Source: Cordia subcordata (Eukaryota > Streptophyta > Magnoliopsida > Boraginales > Cordiaceae). Taken from it: a DNA stretch of 64,000 nucleotides. Both the position numbers and the translations under genes were made by a program. Under the pieces are notes generated by a model. The model saw only the letters and a list, made by a program, of their open reading frames with translations, was not told the DNA's origin and did not search any database. The stretch lies in NCBI GenBank assembly GCA_028554755.1, contig JAPTOF010000004.1:1681501-1745500 (forward strand), read 5' to 3'. Positions 25,184-36,475 of this stretch are shown here, one piece after another (positions within the stretch are counted from its first letter, which is position 1; every line of letters starts with the position of its first letter).

Positions 25184-25799
25184 TGGTGATAAAAAATAAA
25201 ACCATGTGCATTAAGATCTTACATATTGATAAAAGAAATAGATCATATTCTTGAGTTTTTTCTTTTTCTCCGCCAACATGTCCTTGTAATTACTTGAGTA
25301 AGAGGTGATCAATGTATTCTGTAAGTTCCCCCGCTTCGGTTTTTATTCTTTGCCTAATTGACAGCGTCTTTATTCATAATATTGGTTGAGAAATTCCTCA
25401 TTGATGGGAGGAGGGTCATCAACTCACATTGTATCTTTTGGATTATGTTTTGAAATATTTCAATCACGACATTATCACTCCTATCCTTTGATGGAAAGAA
25501 TTTCAGAAACTACTTTCATGAGTTCGTGAATTGTTTGTAAAAATTACAATTGAGATCGCTTGAATAGATCACTACCAATAAATCTCTCTCGTAATATTCA
25601 AATCCAATTTTGTGTAATACTGAGGAACTCCCGTGCATAGACGAGATCACATAAAATTTCTCTCATGATATATATCAGCACATCTTACGACATGCTTAAT
25701 TCTGATCAATCAAGAATTATATTATACCATTCGTAACGAAAGACAGAGATGTAACGTGGACTTGTAATAATAATGTACATCAATAAATACGGCAAAAAA

Positions 25800-26202
25800 G
25801 AATTGGGAAATACATAGTACAGGAAAATAGAGAAAAACGGGGGAAAGGACACTACAACTCAGCCATATGTGGTTAAAAGTATCAAAGACTTTATACAAAG
25901 AGTTACAAGACTAACTACAAGCTCATCCATATATTTTATTTAGTTGCCTAAGAAATATATGTTCAAGAACCTTGTTAGCGACTTAGGTTCGATAATCAGA
26001 GACTCATTTGCTTCACTTCCCGTTGTGCTCAAGGATGGCAAAATTTTCATCTAAGCAGTAAGCACAAATGCGTTGATGCACTACTATGCGACTCGTATAA
26101 CTAGTATAAGTGCACAAGTTACATATATCTGCAGCCAGTTTATGCAACCAAACCTCAGAACATCCTCGCCTATGTCTGGTGAGAACATCCGCACGGAAAA
26201 TG
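25800..26202 (-). other. Probable 3' UTR of the DUF21/CBS gene
   Basis: Lies directly downstream of the DUF21 stop codon (minus strand). No coding signature and no transposon signature. The exact polyadenylation point is not visible. Confidence 0.4.
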
Positions 26203-29200
26203 CTATGTCTTCGAACTATCTTCAGACTTCCTAGCTATCTTTCCTCCCTTGCCTTGGGCGCCCTGGAAGGATCAAAATGTATCACAGGCTATTCAACACA
26301 CGAAAAGTCAAGTAACTGGCACCTGCTAACAAGTTTCCATGTCTCCATACAGATTTGGATCTATTCGCTATGAGAAATGTGAGTTCATGCAAATTTATAA
26401 TATTTCAGTGACTTCTGACCCCTCGATTATAGAAAATCACGTTCAATGATGTGTTCCCCCAAAATGCTTCCCTCGTGCATTTATGTTTTAGTGCCAATAA
26501 CTAGTTGAGATGTCAATTAAGAGATATTATTAACAAAAGCAAGGGCCTCAAGCTTACCAAGGGCTTTTGACCAGTCAACTTCCTACTGGAAGGAGCACGA
26601 GCTACTGATGAAGCGGCGGCGGCAGCAGCAACCCTTATTCTACAACAATGTAACTCGTATAAGAGTCAAAGATCTGGGTGAAAGAATAAATAAATAAAGC
26701 TAAGATAGAGATGATTGAGAATAAACTGGATTTTAACACCTTTTATGCACGTCCACATACACATCGGTCTCATCTACAATTTCTTCCTGCATTTACAAAC
26801 AGTATGGTTAATTTGCTTGTAAAACACAGTTGTCTATCAAGTTGAGCAGAATGTTAATGATGTCTCAGGAGTTACAAGTGCAGCAGAGGAGAAATCCTGG
26901 ATGAAGAAAAATAGTTCAAACCATGAAAACGTGATACGGAATTAAAGAGGTTACTTGTAGAAGTTCTTCAAAAACATCCTCCAGAGTGATGATACCAATG
27001 ACTTCACCATCTTCAACATCATCCGGCAGTTGAGTGAATCCATTTGTTGCGCCACAGTTCTCTTGTAAATTATGCTTGTCTGTTGTGGTATGCGTTGAAT
27101 CCTTTTCAAAATTTATGACAACACTATCTGATTTCTCGCCATGTTCTTGTAGCAAGGGGGTAGTCAATAGGGAATCCCCATTGAAAACATTAACCCCAGT
27201 CTTCTCTCCTTCACAGGTTAAGTGAGGGTTCTTGTATTTCACTTTCACTACAGCTGCCATGTGGCTACTACCCTTTTGAAACTCATTGAGAATATCATAC
27301 AGTGGCATATTTGCTGGTACCCTGGAGCGTAAATCCACTAAAATTTATACAAGGAGGCATACAAAATATAGCGAAAAGGTCTACCAATTCACAAGCAAGA
27401 TTACTTTGTTGAGGAACAAGATAGAAGTGATGAACGAACCTAGGGATTTTCCTGATTGAAACTGCACTGACTGGAGTTTCTGTTTCTGCACGTACTGTGA
27501 GAAGATTTTTTACCTATCTCCCAAAGGAGGAAAGGATAAAACAGAGAACCAAATTCTGCAATTGGTCAGTAATAATAGTAGAACATGCTAAAGAAATTAT
27601 TTGATGACTGTGTTTTAGGATCAAACCAATAGAAGGCCAATAATGTTCTTTGGATTTCCTGCATATACAGGAACACGACTATGACCACGTGCAAGGATTT
27701 TTCCAATTGCTTCCCTGCATAAGATGATATTTGCTAGAAAGTCAATTTTCTATATACTAACTTTAGCGCTTCCCAGGGCAGCAGAATGAGAAGTTTTCTT
27801 TTCCTTTCTTTCAGATGGCGGAAGGGGAGAAATGCCACTGGTTTTTGTTAGTCGATTCAAACTAAGACTTCACAAAATGTACGTACATCCAGAATCCAAA
27901 AACAATGAATCAATAAGTACATCTGATTAATCATTCTATAGACCCATATACCTACAAAATCAGGCCTTATGACAGATACAGAGCACACACCTCCTCTTTC
28001 TGGCTGCAGTCTAAGACAGACACTAAATAGAGCATTTGAGATACTAATTAAGAGGATGGTGGTATACTAAATTGATAATAGCTTACTAAGCCTAAGATAC
28101 AGCTACAGTTTCAGCGAATCTACAAAATCACTTGATTTAATGAAGTTTATATAAGTTGACATGTAGCTAGGTTCTGAAGCCCCATCTCTTTTTGTTTTCA
28201 AGCTCATCCATCTTTATATCAACCCTTTTGTTTTATCTCATAAGTATTTGAAATATGAGAGTAGGAAAATGATTGTTGGTGAGGTACCCACTAAGGCAAG
28301 AGAAAGTAGTAGTAAGGAACAACAAGAAAAGGTTTCTCCTAGATGCATTTGCTAAGCAATGTGCGAACTTATTAGAGGTACAAAAGATAATAGCTTCCAG
28401 CTTCACCATTTATTTCAGTTAGTAACTAAACCAGACATCTAACTATAAGAAACTCTAGAAGCAACTTAAGTGTCAAACACTCTAGAAGCAACTTAAGTGT
28501 CAAACACTCTAGAAGCAACTTAAGTGTCAAACTCACCAGTCCAATTTTGAATTGACATCGAGGGAGAATGTTGATTCAATTGGTGTCATAGCCTCCTCTG
28601 CAGTCTGCATGTAATGCAAATGTCTTAATTTTTACTGTCATTCTAGTTTACCGAAGAAGCAGTTAAGGCTTAAATTGAATGAACACCGATGGTACTTGCA
28701 CTCATAATTTTAAGCTTCCTAATCTGTTATCAAGCACATTCTCCATATATAGTAGTTTCAACTACATTAAGAGAAAACTCAATTCTCAAAATCAATTTTA
28801 GGATTTTATTTAGTAGTTTCAACTACATTAAGAGAAAACTCAATTTTCAAAATCAATTTTAGGATTTTATTTGCTTTAATCAGGCACCAAGACCTAAACT
28901 ATGATGATATGTAAGGAAAACTGCAAACTCCCGCAAGAGAAAGGGGTAAATTATAAGATCTTTTATTTCGTATCTTACGCATAGTTCTATATATTACAGA
29001 CAAGATGGAAAAGGAAAGGAAAAACTCATCTAAAACCTTTCATTAGTGAGTGGTCATACTATTTGATATGACCAGCTGAAATGACTAAAAAGCAATAACA
29101 ACAAATTACAGAGGTATAGGCAACACATTACAGCCACAAGCCCACAACACATGAATAGAACCTGAAAAAACTTGAAATGACTTTTCCACCGAGATACGAA

Positions 29201-31893
29201 CCTTTTCAGTCAAATCAAGAGCTCCACTGATAATAGTAGTTTCATCATGCGTGAGTTCACCCCCTTTACCAGCCTAAATGATGCAAAATGACAGTTATTA
29301 CTTATTGATACTGCCCTGATCACTAAGTCAATTTCAATGTATACTGGATATCATTTAACAACATTACCTCCTGGCTGTGAATAGATACGAGGGCTTTGAG
29401 TTGAGCTCGCCTAAACAATGCGTCATGATGCCCCAGTACGAGGTCTAGAATCTGAAAACACATCAGATGACATTCAAACGCATGATTTTTTTCAATTTCC
29501 GCAATGCACAAGTAATCTCTTAATTTCAACTGCAAATAATTTGATATTCCATTTCAATTGTAGTGCTATATAACTCTAGTTTTGCAACTTGCTAAAGAAA
29601 ATTTCTCTTGGCTTACTTTTTATGCACTTCAGAAGCCTGGGGTAGACAATCCGGTTCAAACGAATACCAGACCACAGGGTAGGATTTTGCATTTTCTTTC
29701 TTTTCCAGTTTGCACCATCATAAGGTTCCGAGTAACACTTAAAATGCTTATGGAAATATATTAGTATATTATCAAACTCTTAATTTATGACTACAGACCT
29801 AGATCTTTGTGCATCAATTTTGCAGGTGTGCACAGTGCATTCCATCAAGCCATGATCTTATCAGAACTTCAGAATGACTATTCTATAATTGTTATCACGT
29901 AGAAATATCACTAGACGTCATTATGGTACATCATAGAAAATATTTTAGCACGATTCCTAGTTAGAGTACACAGAAATGTCCCATTTTGTTATAAAGAAAG
30001 AAAGTAATGGTATCTACTTACAAAAAATTACCTTTCCAATAGGATAAGCAATTGGAAAGCAAATGATCATTAGAATTCGAACAAGCCATACAAAGTTTGC
30101 ACCCACAGCAAGTCCATATTTAGAGCATACTGCTTGTGGAATAACCTAAAAATAAATGAAATTAAAATGTTAGTCCAACTATTTATGGGTCAGACAGAAA
30201 AGTTACAAACACGTGATCAGAATGTACCTCTCCAAAAGCCAAAACAAATGTGACTGAAAGTATAACTGCAACGACAGGATGAAAAATTTTATCCAGGTAG
30301 ATAGGAAGAGCCTGTAAAGGGTGTTGTCAAGACAAACATTATTCAGAGCACTGATAAAACTGAGAATGTTCAAAATTATTGGCTTAAAAAATTATGGCTC
30401 CAACAAGCATCCATGTCTAAAAGGTACATCACAAAAGGCTAATCTTTCTCCTCTCACACATTTCCAATATGACCTTTCAACAAATTATGCACTTCAACAT
30501 GACCTGCAGCGAAATTAGGAGATCCAACACTGAAACTTGCAAATTCTTCTTCTGCTTATCCCTTGCTCGAGCACCGATGTATTCAGGAATTGCCACATAT
30601 GCTAGCAATAAGATCAATACTGATAAAATTTAATGAACTCACCTCCATGGCAGCAGCATTACATAATAGCAAAGTCACAAGAAGTTGGTGCTGCTTTTGG
30701 ACAACAGGTAGGATAGCAGCTGAAAATAAAAGGTCATCATTAAAACATAGAATATAAACAAAGATGAACAACCCATCAGCAAATATTCTATTTAAGTAAA
30801 GATATCAATTACACAAGTCGATAAATCCTAAAGCACAAGATCAAATGCAAACTGGAAAGGAAAATAAAAGCAAACAACAACTTATCGCCATGACATTCCT
30901 GAGAAACAGCTTTTTCCATTTCTGGTTACCAACGCCCTTATGGCAATAAAGGAGATATTACAACAAATGCTTCATGGAAACCATTAGCTACAGCACTAGA
31001 ACCTAGCTTTGCAAATAGGGAAGCCTAACGGCTTATGCATAGCCGCCCAACCGTGAAATTGAAATCCAATGTGACCAAATTAGCCAACGAATTCAACACT
31101 TCAACAGCCAAATTCTGTCACCCTTTCCCGTCTATGTAGTAGGTTACACATCAAATCTTCCTATCCTAACTCTAAGAGGTTACACGTGGCTCCTGAAATC
31201 CAACACAGGTTAACTGAATAGAACCTTATGCACTGCCACTGTCCTGAAAGGGGGAAAAAAATCCTACGAGAAGGAAAAACGCGAGGTAAGGACCAGTACA
31301 TTTGAACCAAAATTTTCTAACCCTTCCCCTTAATGCATAAACAGAAAATCGTGACGGTAAGGCCCGTAAATTGGAACCAAACTTTTCCGACCCTTCCCAC
31401 GCAAAACGGGACCTCCGCACACCCACCACCAATAGCACCATTAATTGCACGTATGACAAAAAAACCAGCATTAACTAAAATAACCCAATAATCAAAGTGA
31501 AAGGCATCACACCAAAAGTATCTACACTTAAAATCACTTAAAACATACGAATTCAGAGTCTAACAGCCACGCATCATAAAAAGCTCCAACAGGGAAAAAA
31601 AAAAAAAAGAGGAGCGAGAAAGAACCAGCTTGTTTCTTTTCAGTATCAGTGCCACCCCGCTGGAGAATTTCGAGCTCGACGAGGCCGAGAGACATCAAGC
31701 CCAAAGTCAAGCCCGACATAATACCCGCGAAGAGTACGAGGACGCATGAGATACCAGCGTACACAAACCACCAGGGGTTCCCAAATTCTATGTCGTTAGC
31801 ATCCACCACGAAGCCTCCTGTCTTTGCTGAAAACCCAGTCGCCATGGCCAAAGCATTCACCAACAACCCCAATAGTGTGTGGTCGTTTAGCAC
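26203..31893 (-). CDS. CBSDUF: DUF21 and CBS-domain membrane protein (CNNM/CorC-like)
   Basis: Member of the plant CBSDUF group, related to CNNM/CorC magnesium-efflux proteins. It is an endomembrane or plasma-membrane protein; transport activity is inferred from relatives. Thirteen exons in translation order: 31893-31626, 30719-30643, 30311-30228, 30145-30032, 29451-29368, 29273-29202, 28604-28537, 27714-27627, 27513-27440, 27321-26955, 26786-26740, 26639-26558 and 26262-26203. They total 1485 nt and 494 residues, the usual size. Residues 43-178 form the DUF21 domain with about four membrane segments ([55 protein letters not shown]). Residues about 205-380 hold the CBS pair ([36 protein letters not shown]), split by a polar insert. 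A second in-frame ATG at residue 17 is an alternative start. The C-terminus is basic and Ser/Ala-rich. Confidence 0.95.
28453..28533. repeat. 27-bp tandem repeat, three copies, in DUF21 intron
   Basis: ctctagaagcaacttaagtg plus tcaaaca, three nearly perfect head-to-tail copies right beside the splice donor of the exon ending at 28537. Confidence 0.95.
28751..28872. repeat. 61-bp tandem duplication in DUF21 intron
   Basis: Two adjacent copies starting agtagtttcaactacattaa, differing by one or two bases. Confidence 0.93.
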
Positions 31894-33052
31894 AGGAAGA
31901 GAGCAAAAAAAAAGTGTGGGAGTAGTGTGAGAAGGGGATGGCGAGGTGAGGGGAGTATGGAGTGGGTTAGGTGATAGCTGACAGAGGACAAACGGTGACT
32001 GAGCTAAAATATATTATTTATTAATTCTTTTACAGCAACAACTGCTATTATGAGTTATGGGACTAAAAAGACACCATTGAGTGTGACCGTGATATTTCAT
32101 GGTAACGTAATAATTTAATGTCTTTTAGTATTGATAATATAATTTAGACGCATTTGGTATGTCAACAGTTGATAAAAAAAATTTAAGTTGTTTGTATGAC
32201 TATAATAGATTTTTTTCTTTTAATTAAATTTAACTTTTCTATTTTTCAAACTACAAGCACAATTAGTCTATCCGTTATGTTTAATGGCATCGTTCGTTAT
32301 CATGATGGAAACACTGTATAAAATGTATCTTCTCTTATATAAAATTAAAAGATAAATTGTACCTAACGTCCGTATAGTTTCCTATAAGTACATGATAATT
32401 CCTGCATTTTTTAATAAGTGCATGATACCATATTTTTTTAAAGATATATTAGACATTTTACTTTTTTTCGTTAAGAAAAACTAACACACTTACCAATTGA
32501 GCCATCGTGCTTTGTTTTTTTAAAAACACAAGGAGAGTTTTATGCTTATATTAAAACTATAAGGATTTACATTTGTGACAAACCACAAAATAACATTTTA
32601 TTTACCCTAAATTCAATGTGCATTTCAATAAAATAGTACATTGAAATTTGAAAATATTCAATACTTTTTGACAATTTTAGAATTTTAAATATTTTAATAA
32701 TTATTATGAACTTGGTCCTTAGCCTTACCACTACCAAAAAAATGGAAAAAGACGAATCGTGTTAAGTAAGGTCTAAAGAGAATTTAGACCTTTCATTGAT
32801 GCTAAGACTTACAGCGCGATTGGATTGGTTTTTCAAATATAAAAAAGTAATTTTTTAAAAAGAAAAATGCAACAAGTATTTGAATATTTTTTCAAAAAAG
32901 ATGAAACCTTCACAAAAGCTCACAAAAGCTCAATTTTAACTTTTTAAATTAAAAATTTTTAAATTTTTGAAAATTACTTTTTTTTTAAATATAAAATTAT
33001 TTTTTTAGAAAAATCAAGCCGAATGAGCCCTTAGTACCACGTTATTTTAGGG
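31894..33052. other. DUF21 gene promoter and intergenic DNA
   Basis: The first 130 bases upstream (31894-32020) are purine-rich, as expected of a leader. The rest is AT-rich with no gene. A MITE at 32812-33030 closes the stretch and lies about 20 bp from the MULE target duplication. Confidence 0.6.
32812..33030. mobile_element. PIF/Harbinger-like MITE, copy 2
   Basis: 219 bp. Left end cagcgcgattggattggttt, right end aatcaagccgaatgagccc, flanked by TTA on both sides. The interior A/T-rich pattern resembles copy 1. The ends have drifted (GTTTGG has become GATTGG), so it is older. Confidence 0.68.
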
Positions 33053-33062
33053 ATAGGGGGAA
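33053..33062. repeat. MULE target-site duplication, left copy
   Basis: ATAGGGGGAA. The right partner is ATAAGGGGAA at 40661-40670, one mismatch in ten. Confidence 0.8.
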
Positions 33063-33148
33063 GGAAAATTTTTATTTTTACCCTTTTTTTAAAAAAATTA
33101 TTAAAAAAATACCCTAGTTTTAAAATGGTTGCAAAAATACCCTCTTCG
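33063..33148 (+). repeat. MULE left terminal inverted repeat
   Basis: About 86 bp, pairing with 40577-40660 on the opposite strand with a few indels in A/T runs. Confidence 0.93.
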
Positions 33149-33424
33149 GTAAGTCACATACCAAAACGGTAGGTGACTTACCGTTCTTCCAGCTGTTAGA
33201 GAATATATCGAGTGTGGCAGAGTGTCAGCAAGAATGGTAGGTGACCTACCATTATTAGGGAGTAAACAGTAGGTCACCTACCGTTACTAGGGAATAAATG
33301 GTAGGTCACCTACCACTGCAATTTTTTAGGAACGGTAAGTGAGTTACCGTTATTAGCTTTGACCGGTAAGTCGCTTACCGTTCTTTGTGCCATTATTCCC
33401 CATTGACCGATAACTCACATACCG
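33148..33424. repeat. Subterminal palindrome array (eight units), left end of MULE
   Basis: Eight related palindromes of 15-19 bp with consensus CGGTAGGTSACCTACCG: 33148-33162, 33166-33184 (ACGGTAGGTGACTTACCGT), 33235-33251, 33267-33283, 33299-33315, 33332-33350, 33363-33381 and 33407-33424. Several vary on both arms together (TGGTAGG...CCTACCA, CGGTAAG...CTTACCG), so pairing is kept. They lie between the TIR and the transposase start. A role as transposase-binding sites, or as promoter or hairpin elements, is inferred. Confidence 0.9.
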
Positions 33425-33624
33425 TTTCTTTATGATTTTAACCCCTATTTAACCCCTGCTCTTCCATCCACGAACGCCCCAACACCAAAATACATAGTTT
33501 CTTATTCTCTTTCACACTCCGCCTAGTATCCTTGATTTTCGAATCGCCAAAAATTTTTCCAATTATTTTCCACACATACATTCTTGTGTACTATCCATAT
33601 AATATTTTAGTCAGTAAGAAAAAT

Positions 33625-36193
33625 ATGAATACAATCTCTGTTCTTTTATATTATGGCAGAGAAAAAATTAATGGCCCGTACGGTATCGAATATAAAACAA
33701 CAAGGCCTGTTCATAAGATCAAAATAACACATAAAACATCATACAATGAATTTGTTTATAGTGTCTATGAGAAGCTTAATTTGCGGTATGGCATCGATAG
33801 GGTGGAGCTATTGCATCGTTTCCAATCGGGGGTCGTGCAGTTACAGTATCCATATTTTAGCGAGGTGGCAATCAGTAACGATGATGATTTGATGGAAGTT
33901 TTTCGAATAGCATGTAATAATAATAACATGAATAATACTCATGTTATTGTCGAAGTAAAGGCAGACGACGTGTACATCCCGCAACGAAGCAGTGATTTCC
34001 AGTGTGGTTGCACTGTTCCTGACTTGAATGCCGAACAATCACATGATGCTGCTGGGAGTGACATAGCAGGGCCATCTCATATTATGATGGTAGATTTGAA
34101 CATGGACACATTTATGTCTGAACCTGACGAAAAAGATGAGGACACGGCCCTGAACGAGAACGACGCCTGGTACGATGATGATGACGTCTTCAATGGTAAC
34201 GAAAACACTGCGAACGTCAATGAGGAACATGAAGGGCCATCAGTTGGTGCAGGGTCCACTGACGAGGCCGTACCGATACACACTGTACATGAAACTGCTC
34301 TACTTCATACCGTTAGTTAAGAATATTATATCGACAATATGGAGGAGCACAAAATGCAAATATTTTGGGCCGAGAAGAAATTGGCCAAAGGAATGATTTT
34401 CCCATCAAAGAAGGACGTGATTCGGGCGGTTCAGATGTACTCGATAAAGGTACAACGTGAATACAAAGTGAAGAGGTCTGAACCAGATTTATGGGTTGTT
34501 TATTGCGTAAATGCTTCCAACCTTACAAATCCATGCAGGTGGGAGTTGCGGGCAATTCAAAAATCCACGCATCGCCAGTTTGAAATAACGAAGTATTGGG
34601 GCATGCATAATTGTTTCGGTGATAGACGAAGGGCCAACCATAAAAATGTTACCGCAGCACTGGTCGGTTATACGATTATGCACTTCGTAAAACACAAACC
34701 TGATTTCAATGTGGGTTTTGTACGAGCACACATTATGGACATTTTTCACGTGAACATTTCATACGGAAAGGCATAGCGTGATCGAAATAAGACCATTGAA
34801 ATGGTGTAGGGCAATTGGGACGAGTCGTACCAATTACTTCCGCGATTTTTTAGAGCTGTCAAGGCAACAAATCCGGGGACAGTTGTAACATACAAGTTCT
34901 TCTAAGGGTCGACGCAAGGAACCAAAATTTTCAATTATGTGTTTTGGGCGTTTGCCCCATGCATTGAAGCGTGGAAGTATTGTCGTCCAGTGCTTTATCT
35001 CAACGGTACTCACCTGCGCGGTCCATATAAGGGCCATCTACTAACGGCATTAACAGCTGATGCGAACAGTTAGTTTTTACCGTTGGCTTTTGCAGTTGTT
35101 GATGCAGAGACAACCGAAAGTTGGTCATGGTTCCTTCAACTTGTACGGATGCATTTGCTGTATGATATGGATGAGATTTGTATAGTGTTTGATAGACATG
35201 CTGGAATTTTCTTTGCCGTGAATCGTATCTCATCTGACGGGCAATTGCGGGTGAAGCATCGGATGTGCTTGAGGCACCTCAAAAGTAATGTCATGAAACA
35301 GTTCCACAACCAGTATATAAAGGACTTATGTTGGACAGCTGGTAAGGAAAATCAAGTACGCAAACACGTAGAAGTGATACAACAAATTTTGGGAGTTGAC
35401 CCAACACCAACCGGGGTTGGTAAACGTGCATACGACTATCTCACCAACAAAGATCGGGAGATGTAGATGCTGTGTGCCGATGGAGGTTCGAGGTGGGGTA
35501 TAATGACTACAAACAACGTTGAGTGTTTCAATGGTGTCCTTGTTGGGGCGAGGAATTTGCCTATTACAGCGTTAGTGTCGCACACTTTCACGAAGTGTGC
35601 TGAATACTTCTACAACCGGTCTATACATGCGAGGCACTTGGCTGGACAACAATTTATCCTGCCTGCTAGAGTCAGGGAATTGTTTGACAAATGGGATGCA
35701 AAGTCACACCTTCATAACGTGTTTCATTTTCACTACGAAACAGGAACAGCACAGGTAGGCCAGTTGCCGAAATCATTTACTGACAGACATCCTGTACAAG
35801 TGGTCAAGTTTAATGAGAAGACATGTACCTGCAGTAAGTGGACAACGTACCATTTGCCATGTTCACATGCACAGGCTGTTGCACGCTACTTGAATGTAGC
35901 GTTAGTAAACATGTTTTCGATTGAATATAAAGTCGAAGCATACACGAATACGTATGCCATCCCATTTCAACCTTTGGGACATGTTGATTATTGGCCAGAT
36001 GCACCTGCTTGGCAATTGCAGCCTAATCCAGGTAGACTGTCACAGGAACAAAGGACCACCCGGGGGAAGCCGCATCCCTAATGAGATGGATCGCTCGGAC
36101 CAAGTTCGTAGACGAAGGTGTTCAAATTGCAGTCAACCGAGTCACAACGTGGCCAGCTGCCCTCAAAATCAACCTAGGCCCACAAAACAATAG
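33625..36193 (+). pseudogene. MuDR-type transposase of the MULE, disabled
   Basis: One frame runs from ATG 33625 to 36081 and is cut by six stops (34318, 34774, 34807, 34903, 35071, 35464). A frameshift near 36060 leads into the last 110 bases. Domain order: PB1-like N-terminus (from MNTISVLLYYGREKINGPYG), acidic linker, MuDR DNA-binding domain (about 34340-34770), MULE transposase core (34960-35570), SWIM zinc finger (CTCSKWTTYHLPCSHAQA, about 35824-35877) and CCHC knuckle (CSNCSQPSHNVASC, about 36121-36162). In the core, the first catalytic Asp appears as Asn (YLNGTHLRG, normally -DGTHL-). The second Asp is present (IVFDRHAGI) and so is the Glu (TTNNVECFN). Several stops fit Trp or Gln codons lost by G-to-A or C-to-T change. 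Inactive. Confidence 0.93.
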
Positions 36194-36475
36194 TTCTGAT
36201 AATGTTTGTTAGAAATGCATCGTACTGCGTTCATTACATGTAATTTTTAGAGTAATGAATGGCTTTCAAGTTGATTGTGTTCCGGGATGTAATGTATGAT
36301 GTAATGTAGGTGGATTGCTTTAATGTTTGTTAAACTTTGTCGTAGACAAAATTATTGAATTTGAACTGAAATGTAATTCATGTAAAACTAGTTTGTTAAA
36401 TGACTGGTATTCATTTACATATTGGAAAAGAAAATTTTTTTTACATAAATTAAAAATTGAAAGAAAAAAACAAAG
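36194..36475. other. Spacer between convergent MULE genes
   Basis: Contains the 3' flanks of the transposase and of the PMD gene. AT-rich, with several aatgt-type near-repeats. Nothing else is seen. Confidence 0.5.

Larger units (their letters stand above)
20721..25800. other. AT-rich intergenic DNA between CUE and DUF21 genes
   Basis: Five kilobases, strongly AT-rich. It includes AT, GTAT and GT microsatellites (20860-20905, 22628-22672, 25161-25183), a broken partial copy of the CUE gene (23363-23700), a purine-rich unidentified patch (23700-23970) and a possible LTR-like stretch (24250-24700). An A-run precedes the GT repeat near 25122. No intact gene is seen. Confidence 0.65.

Noticed and set aside
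31226..31471. Minus-strand open frame with a repeated RVRKFW-like phrase
   Set aside because: It lies in the first intron of the DUF21 gene and comes from a short internal duplication; no domain.
33148..33424. CRISPR-like regularly spaced palindromes
   Set aside because: Units vary, spacing is irregular, the genome is a plant nucleus and the array belongs to a MULE end.
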